The position numbers and the translations under genes are program-made. Positions 8,844 to 17,601 of a stretch of 64,000 bases of DNA are shown here, in pieces. The DNA comes from Mangrovimonas sp. YM274 (lineage in GTDB: Bacteria; Bacteroidota; Bacteroidia; Flavobacteriales; Flavobacteriaceae): contig NZ_CP133091.1 of assembly GCF_030908385.1 (NCBI RefSeq), positions 2,599,501 through 2,663,500 on the forward strand, given 5' to 3'. The notes beneath the pieces were generated by a model. It did not search any database. It saw nothing but the letters and a program-made list of their open reading frames with translations, and was not told the origin of the DNA. Numbering within the stretch: the stretch's first letter is position 1; every line of letters begins with the position of its first letter.

Positions 8844-9867
8844 CAGTCAAAAATTCATTATCGGTTAAAGTTTTCAAAAAGGCAATCAGACTTTCCTTTT
8901 CATAAGCATCCAAAGAGATACCATAAGTTTGATCCTCTCTCAATAAAAGGGGATCTACATTACCATTATCTACCATGCCATGGTCGTAAAAATCCAATAC
9001 AGCCTCTAAGGTTTGGAACCTCCCGTCATGCATATAAGGATAGGATGTTTCTACATTTCGCAAACTGGGCACCCTAAACTTGTAAAGGTCATTAGGGTCT
9101 TCAAAAATGTCAAAACGTCCCTTATCATTCAATTGCGGATTGACCGGCAAACCATTATCACGATAACTTTGATCAGTAAACAAATCGGTAGCATGACAAG
9201 AAGCACATTTGTTTTCAAAAGTTTGCAAGCCATCCAATTCCATAGCAGATAAGGTAACGCCTTCTTCATTGCGCACATATTTGTCATATTTTGAATTGGA
9301 AGACACCATCATCACCATAAACTGGGATAAGGCCTTGAGCATATTGGCAGCGTTCACGGCACCGTCTTCAAAGGCCCTTTCAAACTGCTGTTGGTAATTA
9401 GGGTCGGCCTTTAACTTTTCAACAACATTTCCCATGGTTTCCCCCATTTCCAAATGGCTGGTAATAGGAATAATGGGCTGCATGTCTAAATGCGTGGCAG
9501 CACCATCCCACATAAATTCATTTAGAAAGGCTAAATTTTGGATGGGCAGCGAATTACGAAGGCCAATGGCGCCATCAACACCATGACTTAAATTATGCCC
9601 ATGATGAGTAAAAGCAAAGGCCTGTTCATGGCAAAAAGCACAAGGAATAGCATCATTCACCGAAAGCTTGCCGTCATAAAACAAGGATTTGCCTAACTCA
9701 AAGCCAGCTTCGGTAAGTGGATTGTTGTCTAAATTATAGGCCAATTCAGGGAAATTGGAAGGTGCCTCCAAAGTTAAAGGTAATGGTACATAACCAACTT
9801 CCTGATCGTTGGAACAAGACAACACAAACACCTGAAGAAGCATCATTACAATGATCTTTTTCATCAC
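8821..9867 (-). CDS. Di-haem cytochrome c peroxidase-like protein (MbnH type)
   Basis: A 348-residue lipoprotein (lipobox LQVFVLSC, Cys18) with two c-type haem motifs, CAFCH at residues 76-80 and CASCH at 221-225, and the peroxidase domain layout of the CCP/MauG family. Because it is encoded directly after an MbnP-like gene, the best reading is MbnH, the MauG-like enzyme known in methanotrophs to oxidise a tryptophan of MbnP to kynurenine. Whether this one is a true peroxidase or a protein-modifying enzyme cannot be told from sequence. Gap to the mbnP-like stop is 73 bases; overlap with the downstream barrel gene is 23 bases. Confidence 0.85.
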   Translation of the reverse strand: MMKKIIVMMLLQVFVLSCSNDQEVGYVPLPLTLEAPSNFPELAYNLDNNPLTEAGFELGKSLFYDGKLSVNDAIPCAFCHEQAFAFTHHGHNLSHGVDGAIGLRNSLPIQNLAFLNEFMWDGAATHLDMQPIIPITSHLEMGETMGNVVEKLKADPNYQQQFERAFEDGAVNAANMLKALSQFMVMMVSSNSKYDKYVRNEEGVTLSAMELDGLQTFENKCASCHATDLFTDQSYRDNGLPVNPQLNDKGRFDIFEDPNDLYKFRVPSLRNVETSYPYMHDGRFQTLEAVLDFYDHGMVDNGNVDPLLLREDQTYGISLDAYEKESLIAFLKTLTDNEFLTDDRFSEY

Positions 9868-9940
9868 AACGTCATATTAAATGATAGTGCACAGGCTGGA
9901 ACCTCCTTTTGAATGATCCAGACAAACACTAACTTATTTA

Positions 9941-10741
9941 TTAGTTATTATGAACGTGGTGTACTTCGAACATACCCGGAAGGTTGTTCGCAATTACCGG
10001 CGTAGTTTCTGAACTGGTGTGTACCTGACCATAACCATCGGCAAAATTCACGGAAGTTTCTCCATCAAACACCTTGGCAAAATCGGCCTTGATATGCACT
10101 TCAGGAAAAGCTGTTTCTCTTACTCTTACGGTGTTTGGAAATGATAAGGTTACTTCTCTATAGTTGTCCAAAGAGGTTCCAACGCTTCCCATATGAATGT
10201 TCAAAGGTTGGTCAACAAGCTCTCCTGTTGAATACGTACCGTCAAAACGTGTAAATTTATAGCCGGTTGCCCAAGACCACATCATTCCAGCTGCTTCAGC
10301 CTCTACAAGAAAATCGCCTTGTCCTTCAGCTCCCATCGCGAAGCGCTCTTGATCAATTCCAATACCAAAAGTAATTTCGACATAGTCGGCTGCTTCAACA
10401 TTGTCCAAAGTCACAAAAATCTCACCGGCATTGTTACCATTGCTCTCATCAATAATAAAAGCGTTGCTTTCCGAAGGGTAGGTAAATGTATTCCCTTCGG
10501 CATCCTTTACGCGAATGTTGCTTATGATGTATTTAAGGGTTTCCAATTGATAGGATTCTCCGTTGGACTTATTATAGGTCACGCCAAAAATAAAATCTTG
10601 GTCACCTACACCGTTATCGAATTTTAAAGCTAGAGTTCCTGTTTGTCCTGTTAAGTCTGTTGTATTATTGTCATCATCAGATGAACATGATATAATTGAG
10701 GTGCATAGCAATACTGCAAATGCAAATTTGATAATCTTCAT
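9941..10741 (-). CDS. MbnP-like copper-binding lipoprotein
   Basis: A 266-residue lipoprotein (lipobox Cys19, then SDDD). The sequence matches the MbnP family: LALKFDNGVGDQDF near residue 37, a motif MMWSWATGYKF at 153-163 with two tryptophans (155, 157) that are candidates for kynurenine formation, NIHMG at 182-186, and a C-terminal VHHVHNN that looks metal-binding. MbnP was named from methanobactin operons but is also found without them, paired with a di-haem partner, as here. The likely role is extracytoplasmic copper binding. No methanobactin precursor or biosynthesis gene is visible nearby. The start ATG at 10741 gives a full signal peptide. Confidence 0.8.
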   Translation of the reverse strand: MKIIKFAFAVLLCTSIISCSSDDDNNTTDLTGQTGTLALKFDNGVGDQDFIFGVTYNKSNGESYQLETLKYIISNIRVKDAEGNTFTYPSESNAFIIDESNGNNAGEIFVTLDNVEAADYVEITFGIGIDQERFAMGAEGQGDFLVEAEAAGMMWSWATGYKFTRFDGTYSTGELVDQPLNIHMGSVGTSLDNYREVTLSFPNTVRVRETAFPEVHIKADFAKVFDGETSVNFADGYGQVHTSSETTPVIANNLPGMFEVHHVHNN

Positions 10742-10815
10742 TTGTAAAATTTAATATTGGGGTGCTTTTAATGGCAAGCACCATAAGCCTTGTCAAAAAA
10801 ATTGAATATTAAATT

Positions 10816-11193
10816 TTAGGCCATTGGAGGCTTGTAGATGGAATGCTCCACCAAATGGGTATACTGCTTATTGTAATGGAATTTTGATTTCTTCTGAAGG
10901 TCTAAATGGTTATTTTTAAAAATCACCTCAGACTGTTGAACCAAAAACACCGGAAAAAAAGCTTCTGCCAAAAATGTAGCATCGGTATTATCTTCGGAAG
11001 ACGTTGAAGTAAGCTGCATTTGTTTTGCCAAATGACATTTTCCATTACACTGCAACTGCGGTTTGTCCTTATTGACACAATAAGTTTCAATAATGTAGTC
11101 GATATTCAACTCATAATAGCCTATCTGGCCCAAGTAGAACATGGGGCGTAATGAAAAGGCAACCAACAATATGAGAAGAAAAATCTTTTTCAG
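10816..11193 (-). CDS. Small CNGKC-motif membrane protein, probable non-ATG start
   Basis: A short protein with one N-terminal hydrophobic helix and a motif QCNGKCHLAKQ that could bind a metal ion. It lies 74 bases upstream of the MbnP-like gene on the same strand, so it probably belongs to the copper module. The reading frame is open from the TAG at 11221-11223. A TTG at 11169 would start the protein inside the helix; the natural N-terminus reads (I)LKKIFLLILLVAFSLRP, which needs CTG at 11193 or ATT at 11196 as start. I chose CTG at 11193 (125 residues). No named family is recognised. Confidence 0.6.
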   Translation of the reverse strand: MKKIFLLILLVAFSLRPMFYLGQIGYYELNIDYIIETYCVNKDKPQLQCNGKCHLAKQMQLTSTSSEDNTDATFLAEAFFPVFLVQQSEVIFKNNHLDLQKKSKFHYNKQYTHLVEHSIYKPPMA

Positions 11194-11252
11194 AATGAAA
11201 TTTTCGGCAAAGATAACTCGCTAATCCTTATTATTCTAAAAAAGAGTTATAA

Positions 11253-11281
11253 AAAAGGCGACCAATTGGTCGCCTTTTTCT
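11253..11281 (-). terminator. Terminator of the 65-residue gene, bidirectional
   Basis: Arms AAAAAGGCGACCAA / TTGGTCGCCTTTTT with runs of A and T on both sides, touching the stop codon at 11282. Confidence 0.85.
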
Positions 11282-11479
11282 TTATGCTTTTAAATAAATT
11301 AAACATTGATTTAGTTCTGGGTTTTGCTGTACAAGCGAATCAATAAAGATTCTAAGTTCGTCAATTTCATATGGTAATAATCTATTGACTGCCTTTTGTA
11401 CCTCTTTGCAAAACAACGTAGCATCAAAACTCACTTTTTTAAGGATTGTTTTGGTGTACTCAAACATTGCTCTTGCCAT
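11282..11479 (-). CDS. Conserved small hypothetical protein
   Basis: A 65-residue soluble protein, MARAMFEYTKTILKKVSFD at the N-terminus and LNQCLIYLKA at the end, with two predicted helices and two cysteines. I recall very similar short proteins as common in Flavobacteriia, with unknown function. It has its own strong terminator immediately after the stop and stands alone, which supports it as a real, separately expressed gene. Function unknown. Confidence 0.75.
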   Translation of the reverse strand: MARAMFEYTKTILKKVSFDATLFCKEVQKAVNRLLPYEIDELRIFIDSLVQQNPELNQCLIYLKA

Positions 11480-11645
11480 GCGTTTGTTAGGTTTTTAGGT
11501 TTAAAGTAGATTTATGTATAGGCTTAATGTTAAGTTTTCCATGTTTTAAATGTAGTAAAAAAACCTATATGTCTGACCAAAATCTCAAAATTTTAACACG
11601 GAAAAACAAACATTAATATAGGTTTAAGAAACTATTATAATGGGC

Positions 11646-12446
11646 TTAAAAACGGTTGTCTCCATCCAACAAATCTCCCAAACCTCCTAAAATACTTCCC
11701 TCTCCTTTACTTCTTCCTCCTGCCTGAGGCGCATTGGCCAATACTCGTCCTGCAAGTCGGCTGAATGGCAAAGATTGAATGTAAACAGTTCCTGGTCCCT
11801 GTAACCTGGCAAAGAACAAGCCTTCACCTCCAAAAATGGAGTTTCTAATACCGCCAACAAATTCAACATCATAATCTACCTCCTTGGTAAACCCTACAAT
11901 ACAACCCGTGTCAACCTTAAGGATTTCCCCCGGTTGCAGTACTTTTTTAGCTAAAGTTCCCCCGGCGTGAACAAACACCATTCCATCACCTTCCAACTTC
12001 TGCATGATAAATCCTTCTCCTCCAAATAGGCCTCTTCCTAAACGTTTACTGAATTCTATTCCAACACTCACCCCTTTAGCGGCACAAAGAAAAGCATCCT
12101 TTTGGCAAATAAACTTCCCGCCAAACTCCGTTAAATCCAAAGGCACAATTTTTCCTGGATAGGGAGATGCAAAAGATACATTTCGTTTTCCTGGTAGGGT
12201 ATTATAAAATGCCGTCATAAATAGGCTCTCACCAGTTAAAATACGCTTTCCTGCTCCTAAAATAGAGTCTAGAAAACCGCCACTCTTTGTAGAGCCATCT
12301 CCAAAGATAGTTTCCATCTTTACACCGTCATCCATCATCATAAAACTACCGGCTTCGGCAACCACTCCTTCATTGGGATCGAGTTCAATTTCTACAAATT
12401 GCATTTCTTCTCCATAAATTCTATAGTCGATTTCGTGTGCTGTCAT
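11646..12446 (-). CDS. TIGR00266 / AIM24-family protein
   Basis: A 266-residue protein with the AIM24-like fold: [16 protein letters not shown] near the N-terminus, then repeated Gly-rich beta strands ([21 protein letters not shown], split here by family turns) and [20 protein letters not shown] near the end. Members are found in bacteria, archaea and mitochondria; no enzymatic activity is established. The C-terminal tail is Gly-rich and ends DNRF. It is followed on the same strand only by the small 65-residue gene, and preceded by the DUF4442 gene. Confidence 0.85.
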   Translation of the reverse strand: MTAHEIDYRIYGEEMQFVEIELDPNEGVVAEAGSFMMMDDGVKMETIFGDGSTKSGGFLDSILGAGKRILTGESLFMTAFYNTLPGKRNVSFASPYPGKIVPLDLTEFGGKFICQKDAFLCAAKGVSVGIEFSKRLGRGLFGGEGFIMQKLEGDGMVFVHAGGTLAKKVLQPGEILKVDTGCIVGFTKEVDYDVEFVGGIRNSIFGGEGLFFARLQGPGTVYIQSLPFSRLAGRVLANAPQAGGRSKGEGSILGGLGDLLDGDNRF

Positions 12447-12496
12447 GGTTTCATTTTTTGATTAAACATCTATAAGTTGTTCTTTTTTAAACTTTG

Positions 12497-12958
12497 TTAC
12501 AGCCGTTCCTTTAATTTAATGGTCCATTCAAAACTAAAGGCAGACACCTCTTCCCCTTCACTATTGATTCCTTTAGCATTCATTACAAAACTTTGCCCCT
12601 CCTTAGTAGCAATTGCCTTTTCTATAACTTCATCCAATTTATGGCCGTCCACACAGTGAAACATGATTTTACCCACCGCTTTTTTACTAAAAGTAGAACT
12701 ATTGGAAACCACCAACATAGAAATTGACTTACCAGAAGCTCTTATTTTTGAAAGCACCAAGGCTCCTGTGGTTAATTCTGCTGCCATTCCCTGAACGGCC
12801 CAAAACATAGATCGAAATGGGTTTTGATTGATCCAACGATGCCTCACCTTAACCTCGCAACGTTCATCATCGATATAGGTAGCACGGACGCCCGTAAAGT
12901 AAGCTGCCGGTAATTTGGACATTAAGAAAAGGTTGATTTTTGCTGGAGTAAGCTTCAT
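12497..12958 (-). CDS. DUF4442 hotdog-fold protein
   Basis: A 153-residue protein of the hotdog superfamily: MKLTPAKINLFLMSKLPAAY at the start and the block RHRWINQNPFRSMFWAVQGMAAELTTG, typical of DUF4442 thioesterase-like proteins. The open frame extends 52 codons upstream to 13114, but that part is low-complexity, unlike the family, and would overlap the divergent gene at 13104; the ATG at 12958 fits the family N-terminus. Probable cytoplasmic acyl-CoA thioesterase or acyl-binding protein; no substrate can be assigned. Confidence 0.85.
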   Translation of the reverse strand: MKLTPAKINLFLMSKLPAAYFTGVRATYIDDERCEVKVRHRWINQNPFRSMFWAVQGMAAELTTGALVLSKIRASGKSISMLVVSNSSTFSKKAVGKIMFHCVDGHKLDEVIEKAIATKEGQSFVMNAKGINSEGEEVSAFSFEWTIKLKERL

Positions 12959-13042
12959 AATAACGATTAAAATTTCACTAAAAGTATTGAAAATTAAGGA
13001 ATTGATTATTGTTAATATTTTGTTAATTTTAAGTACTTTGTA

Positions 13043-13074
13043 TTGCATAATACCTTCTTTTAGATATATATTTG
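13043..13074 (+). promoter_or_regulatory. Promoter of the DUF4870 gene
   Basis: TTG at 13043-13045, a 21-base spacer and TATATTTG at 13067-13074 match the Bacteroidota primary sigma consensus. The start codon is 29 bases downstream. Confidence 0.65.
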
Positions 13075-13103
13075 CATAAGAAACTATTATATGTTTTAAA
13101 ATC

Positions 13104-13550
13104 ATGCTAGACAATCACCAAAAAAATATCGCCACCTTCATTCATTTATCCACCTTTTCAAGGTTCGTAATCCCCATGGGTAACTTTATAGGTCCTGTTG
13201 TTTTATGGATTGCCAACAAGGATAAATCGGAGTTTGTAGACCAACATGGTAAACAGGCAATTAATTTTCAGATTAGCATTTTGTTATATGCCCTGATTAT
13301 TGGAACCCTTACCGTTCCGTTTTTCGTTTTTAAATTTCTTCATGGCATAGATTTTATAGATTTTCATGGGTTACACGATTTCCACATCAATATTGGCAAA
13401 CCTTCTCCCCTTCTCTATATAGGTGGTGGATTGGGGGTTTTGGCCTTTATAGGATTTATCTTGGAATTGGTTTTCATCATAAAAGCTAGTCTTAAGGCTA
13501 GGGATGGTGAACCGTTTCACTACCCATTTACCATAAATTTCATCAAATAA
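13104..13550 (+). CDS. DUF4870 membrane protein
   Basis: A 148-residue membrane protein with the DUF4870 (Tic20-like) layout: an amphipathic N-terminus (NHQKNIATFIHLSTFSRF), VDQHGKQAINFQIS, and three to four hydrophobic segments. A His-rich loop (HGIDFIDFHGLHDFHIN) separates two of them. Members occur widely in Bacteroidota; function unknown. It precedes the PadR-PspC unit by 129 bases with no terminator visible, so read-through is possible. Confidence 0.85.
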   Translation: MLDNHQKNIATFIHLSTFSRFVIPMGNFIGPVVLWIANKDKSEFVDQHGKQAINFQISILLYALIIGTLTVPFFVFKFLHGIDFIDFHGLHDFHINIGKPSPLLYIGGGLGVLAFIGFILELVFIIKASLKARDGEPFHYPFTINFIK

Positions 13551-13679
13551 TCAATCAAAAAATGAACAGTTTAACTTTTAATTCCCCAGTACCATGACAC
13601 GAACAGTATCAGGAATTTTTCAACACAAAATTAACACAATGCCCACTGCGAGTGATCATTGAAAAAACAGCATTGACAC

Positions 13680-14024
13680 ATGAAAATAGAAAACACAAAA
13701 GCACAAATGCGCAAAGGTGTCCTTGAATACTGCATACTTTCCATTCTAAAAGATGACGATGCTTATGTTGCAGAAATTCTGGAGACCCTTAAAGATGCAA
13801 AAATGCTTGTAGTAGAAGGGACTATTTATCCCCTACTAACAAGATTGAAAAATGCTGGACTTCTCAATTACCGTTGGGAAGAATCCACCTCTGGACCACC
13901 AAGAAAATATTACGGTTTAACCGAAACAGGAAAACTGTTTTTAAAAGAATTAAATACCACTTGGAGTGAATTGCAACACGCCGTTAACCTAGTAACAAGC
14001 CAAAAAAACAAACAAAATGAATAA
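13680..14024 (+). CDS. PadR-family transcriptional regulator
   Basis: A 114-residue winged-helix protein: QMRKGVLEYCILSILKDDD, then the recognition region EGTIYPLLTRLKNAGLL and the wing GPPRKYYGLTETG, all diagnostic for PadR. It overlaps the start of the PspC gene by 8 bases. The pairing of PadR with a PspC membrane protein and DUF2807 genes recurs in Bacteroidota and suggests an envelope-sensing unit in which PadR represses its own operon. The inducing signal is unknown. Confidence 0.92.
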   Translation: MKIENTKAQMRKGVLEYCILSILKDDDAYVAEILETLKDAKMLVVEGTIYPLLTRLKNAGLLNYRWEESTSGPPRKYYGLTETGKLFLKELNTTWSELQHAVNLVTSQKNKQNE

Positions 14025-15795
14025 AACAGTCAACATAAATTTAGCAGGTATATTTTTTCATATCGATGAAGATGCATACTTAAAACTGCAACGCTATCTT
14101 GAGGCTATCAAACGTTCATTTACCGACTCCCAAGGTCGCTCAGAAATCATTGCAGACATAGAAGCTCGTATTGCCGAACTTTTCAACGAACGGGTACAGC
14201 ACGATAAACAAGTCATTGGCGCTAAGGAAGTGGACGAAGTCATCGCCATTATGGGACAACCTGAAGACTACCTTGTAGATGACGAGATTTTTGAAGATGA
14301 TCCAAAAACAAGCTACCAAAGCAAATCCAGATCTTCCAAAAAGCTATATCGAGACACCGACAACTCATACATAGGGGGTGTGGCCTCTGGTTTAGGACAC
14401 TACTTGGGCGTGGATGCCGTTTGGATTCGTTTGTTATGGATTTTATTGGCTTTGGGCTCTGGGGGAACCTTTATATTTATCTACATCCTGTTTTGGGTGT
14501 TGGTCCCGGAAGCCGTGACCACTGCTGAGAAACTCACAATGACTGGAGAGCCTGTAAATATCAGCAACATTGAAAAAAAAATTAAAGACGGATTTGAAAA
14601 TGTCTCCCAAACGGTATCAGATACGGTAAAGAATATTGATTTGCCGAAACAAGGCAACAAAATCAAATCTACTTCCAAATCGTTCTTTGAAACCATAGGA
14701 GACATTATCATGTTCTTCCTTAAAATATTTGCCAAGTTCATTGGTATTATTTTAATCATTTTTGGAGCAATTTTACTCTTTGGACTTATCATAAGCTTGT
14801 TTTCTCTTGGAGGCTCCAGCTTTTACAGTCCATGGTGGATGGATTACCCTGAAGCACTCAACACAACGGGATTGCCGCTATGGGTAGGCTCGGTCTTACT
14901 GTTCCTTTTGTTTGGAATTCCATTGTTTTTCATTTTCTATTTAGGATTGAAAATATTGATCAACAATCTCAAGTCTATTGGTAATGTGGCAAAATTTACA
15001 CTATTGGGCCTTTGGTTATTGTCTTTGGTAAGCATTATTGTCATTGGAATCACTGAAGCTTCTCATTTCGCTTTGGAAAATTCAGTCACCCAAACCGAAA
15101 CATTAGACCTTACCAAAAAGGATACCCTTTCCATTAAAATGGTATCCAGTGAATTTGATAAGTATAAATATGGCATGCACAGAGATGGTGGCTTTGAAAT
15201 TAAATACAACGATGAAGACCAAAAGGTAATCTTCTCCAAAAATGTAATGCTCAATGTACGGTCTACCCCCGACAGTTTGGCTTATTTACAAATTGTAAAA
15301 GAAGCCAAAGGCAGCGACTATATTGAAGCTAGAGAAACCGCCGAAAAAATAGACTACGAGTTCGCGCTTAAAAACAACCAGTTATTGTTGAGCAACTATT
15401 TGCACACCGATTACAAAAACAAATTTGCCGACCAAAACGTAACCCTCATACTGTATTTACCAGAAGGTATGGTGTTCAACCTCCATGGTAATACAAGGTC
15501 TTATCTAAGACATCACAGAAACAATGACAACATCGCTACTTATGACGATACCTCCCACACTTTAAAAGTGATGGAAGACAGCAGCATTTGTTTGGACTGT
15601 GACGATGACGAGTTTAAAGTTAAAGTCAATATTAAAGACGACAAATCTGGTTTAAATATTGATGACGAAGGTGTTCGTTTCAATAAAGACAGTGTACAAA
15701 TTGAAATTAACAACCAAGGCGTAAAAGCAAAAAAAGAAGATGTTAATGTAGATATCTCTGAAGATGGTATTGAAATTACCTCTGATGATAATTAA
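14017..15795 (+). CDS. PspC-domain membrane protein
   Basis: A 592-residue protein. Residues 1-95 form a soluble alpha/beta domain with an internal dimer-like motif (AEIIADIEARIAEL type). PspC follows at about 108-168 (LYRDTDNSYIGGVASGLGHY ... FIYILFWVLVPEA). Then come three further hydrophobic segments to about residue 345 and a C-terminal extracytoplasmic beta-rich region with acidic repeats (DDDEFKVKVNIKDD). PspC proteins sense envelope stress in enterobacteria; here the fused C-terminal region resembles the DUF2807 proteins encoded next, hinting that they act together. It is translationally coupled to padR by an 8-base overlap. Confidence 0.88.
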   Translation: MNKTVNINLAGIFFHIDEDAYLKLQRYLEAIKRSFTDSQGRSEIIADIEARIAELFNERVQHDKQVIGAKEVDEVIAIMGQPEDYLVDDEIFEDDPKTSYQSKSRSSKKLYRDTDNSYIGGVASGLGHYLGVDAVWIRLLWILLALGSGGTFIFIYILFWVLVPEAVTTAEKLTMTGEPVNISNIEKKIKDGFENVSQTVSDTVKNIDLPKQGNKIKSTSKSFFETIGDIIMFFLKIFAKFIGIILIIFGAILLFGLIISLFSLGGSSFYSPWWMDYPEALNTTGLPLWVGSVLLFLLFGIPLFFIFYLGLKILINNLKSIGNVAKFTLLGLWLLSLVSIIVIGITEASHFALENSVTQTETLDLTKKDTLSIKMVSSEFDKYKYGMHRDGGFEIKYNDEDQKVIFSKNVMLNVRSTPDSLAYLQIVKEAKGSDYIEARETAEKIDYEFALKNNQLLLSNYLHTDYKNKFADQNVTLILYLPEGMVFNLHGNTRSYLRHHRNNDNIATYDDTSHTLKVMEDSSICLDCDDDEFKVKVNIKDDKSGLNIDDEGVRFNKDSVQIEINNQGVKAKKEDVNVDISEDGIEITSDDN

Positions 15796-15902
15796 GCTAC
15801 AATTCATCTTTAAAAATCGACAGCCCATACGTTTTTAAAAGTATTCATCAATAACATATCATACATTAGCACAACCAATTATCAATCAAAAAACAATCAG
15901 TT

Positions 15903-16628
15903 ATGACAACCTTATCCAAAATTATCATCGCCGCCTTATTAGGAGCATTGGCAAGTTCCTGTAATATGGACTTTAAAATCTCTGGTGTTAAAGGCAATGG
16001 AAACGTAACTACTGAACAGCGCCAAGTAACGGGCGATTATAACCAAATAAAAATCAGTAGTGGTCTGGATGTTTATTTAACACAAAGTAACAACTCCAGT
16101 ATTGAAGTAGAAGCCGACGAAAACCTTCAAGACATTATAATTACTGAAGTGGATGGCGAAGTTCTTAAAATTTATGCCAATGAAAATATTTCCAGTTCGG
16201 CCTCCAAAAAGGTAATGGTAACTTTCAATAAAGCAACTCGCATCAAAGCAACCAGTGGCAGCGATGTATACGGAACCAACACCATTGAAGGGGATCATTT
16301 TGTTTTGGAAACTTCCAGTGGGAGCGATATGGAATTAAGCTTAAAGGCCCAATCCATAGATTGCAGTGCCTCCAGCGGAAGCGATTTGGAACTATCTGGC
16401 TCTACTACAGATCTTATTGCCAAAGCAAGTAGCGGCAGCGACATCGACGCCGAAAATTTAAGCACCCAATCATCGCATGTTAAAGCCACCAGTGGAGCTG
16501 GAATTAAAGTTAACACCTCCAAAGAGTTAATTGCAACGGCCACTAGCGGCGGAGATGTGACCTACTATGGCAATCCTCAAAAAGTGGAAAAAAGCGATAA
16601 CGTTTCTGGCAGCATCAAAAAACACTAA
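15903..16628 (+). CDS. DUF2807 (head-GIN) lipoprotein with SGSD repeats
   Basis: A 241-residue lipoprotein (lipobox ALASSC, Cys20). The N-terminal part shows the head-GIN pattern (VTGDYNQIKISSGLDVYLTQ). The second half has six near-repeats of (A/S)(T/S)SG(S/A/G)D spaced about 17-22 residues (SGSDVY, SGSDME, SGSDLE, SGSDID, SGAGIK, SGGDVT), as expected for successive turns of a right-handed beta-helix. It follows the PspC gene by 107 bases. Exported, probably surface or periplasmic; function unknown. Confidence 0.85.
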   Translation: MTTLSKIIIAALLGALASSCNMDFKISGVKGNGNVTTEQRQVTGDYNQIKISSGLDVYLTQSNNSSIEVEADENLQDIIITEVDGEVLKIYANENISSSASKKVMVTFNKATRIKATSGSDVYGTNTIEGDHFVLETSSGSDMELSLKAQSIDCSASSGSDLELSGSTTDLIAKASSGSDIDAENLSTQSSHVKATSGAGIKVNTSKELIATATSGGDVTYYGNPQKVEKSDNVSGSIKKH

Positions 16629-16707
16629 GCACAGGAATAAACACCAACAAGCCAATCATTTTGAAAACCATTTCAGGCTCATTTTAGAGTTTGGGATGGT
16701 TTTTGTA

Positions 16708-16715
16708 TATATTTG
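16708..16715 (+). promoter_or_regulatory. Putative -7 box before second DUF2807 gene
   Basis: TATATTTG, exact match to TAnnTTTG, 24 bases before the start at 16740. No TTG at 19-21 bases upstream. Confidence 0.4.
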
Positions 16716-16739
16716 CTTAACGAACCTTAAATAAACCTG

Positions 16740-17579
16740 ATGAACAAAATCCTTTTAACGTTATGTATCGGCATAGGTTTTATTCTAACGGCCTCTGGCC
16801 AAAGTGACGATAAAATAAAAGGTGACAGGAATGTAACCATCAAACAAACCTACATTGATGCATTCAACAAAATTATAGTTGGTGAAGACTTCTCAATTGA
16901 AATCATCTATAATTCAAAACCTTCCGTCGAAATTGAAACTGATAGCAACCTCCACGAGGTTATTCTGTTTGAAGTCAAGGACAGCACCCTAGTCTTTAGT
17001 ACTTCAAAAAAAATCACTTCGAAGAAAAAAATGCATATCACCGTTAATTATAGCCACGACCTTAAACATATTGAGGTGAAGGATGACGGCGAAATAAGGT
17101 CCTTGACCTCATTAGAGCTAAAGGATACCTCTTTAAAAACTATGGGGTCTGCTCGGGCTTATTTAAATATAAATGCAAGTAATTTTGAGTTTTCGAGTAA
17201 CGACAGGTCCAAAGTCAAATTGAATGTGTCTGCCGATAGCTCTAAAATAATCCTTAACGACAATAGTAAAACGGAAGCCCTTATCAACTCCAAACATTTA
17301 AAATTGGATATGTACCAACGTTCTGATGCGAACATTGAAGGCGCTTCTAAATCATCTTTAATCCGTACGGACAATTCTTCCAGTTTTGAAGGCAAGGAGT
17401 TTACTACCAAAACCTGTAACCTGGTCAGCGACCTGAGTAGCTATGTGGCCATTGGAGTTGAAGAGACGGTAACTATAGATGCCTCTGGAAATTCAGAAAT
17501 TTACCTCTATCACGAACCCAGAATAACAATCAATAGATTTACCGGGACAGCTAAACTTCAAAAAAAAGAAACTAATTAA
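16740..17579 (+). CDS. DUF2807-like exported protein
   Basis: A 279-residue protein with a signal peptide (LLTLCIGIGFILTASGQ) and a single beta-rich domain. The N-terminal half has the head-GIN signature (RNVTIKQTYIDAFNKIIVGE) and the rest forms repeating short strands with Asn/Asp/Ser turns (SSNDRSKVKLNVSADSSKI). It is a divergent relative of the lipoprotein upstream and lacks the SGSD repeats. An M2 peptidase gene begins 22 bases after its stop, so the two may be co-transcribed. Function unknown. Confidence 0.75.
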   Translation: MNKILLTLCIGIGFILTASGQSDDKIKGDRNVTIKQTYIDAFNKIIVGEDFSIEIIYNSKPSVEIETDSNLHEVILFEVKDSTLVFSTSKKITSKKKMHITVNYSHDLKHIEVKDDGEIRSLTSLELKDTSLKTMGSARAYLNINASNFEFSSNDRSKVKLNVSADSSKIILNDNSKTEALINSKHLKLDMYQRSDANIEGASKSSLIRTDNSSSFEGKEFTTKTCNLVSDLSSYVAIGVEETVTIDASGNSEIYLYHEPRITINRFTGTAKLQKKETN

Positions 17580-17601
17580 ATTCTATAATTATATAACACA
17601 A

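Noticed and set aside
10760-10782. GGTGCTT / AAGCACC hairpin between the small CNGKC gene and the MbnP-like gene
   Set aside because: Seven-base arms with a large loop and no T-run; too weak to call a terminator.
12959-13114. N-terminal extension of the DUF4442 frame to 13114
   Set aside because: The extra 52 residues are low-complexity, not in the family, and would overlap the divergent DUF4870 gene and its promoter.
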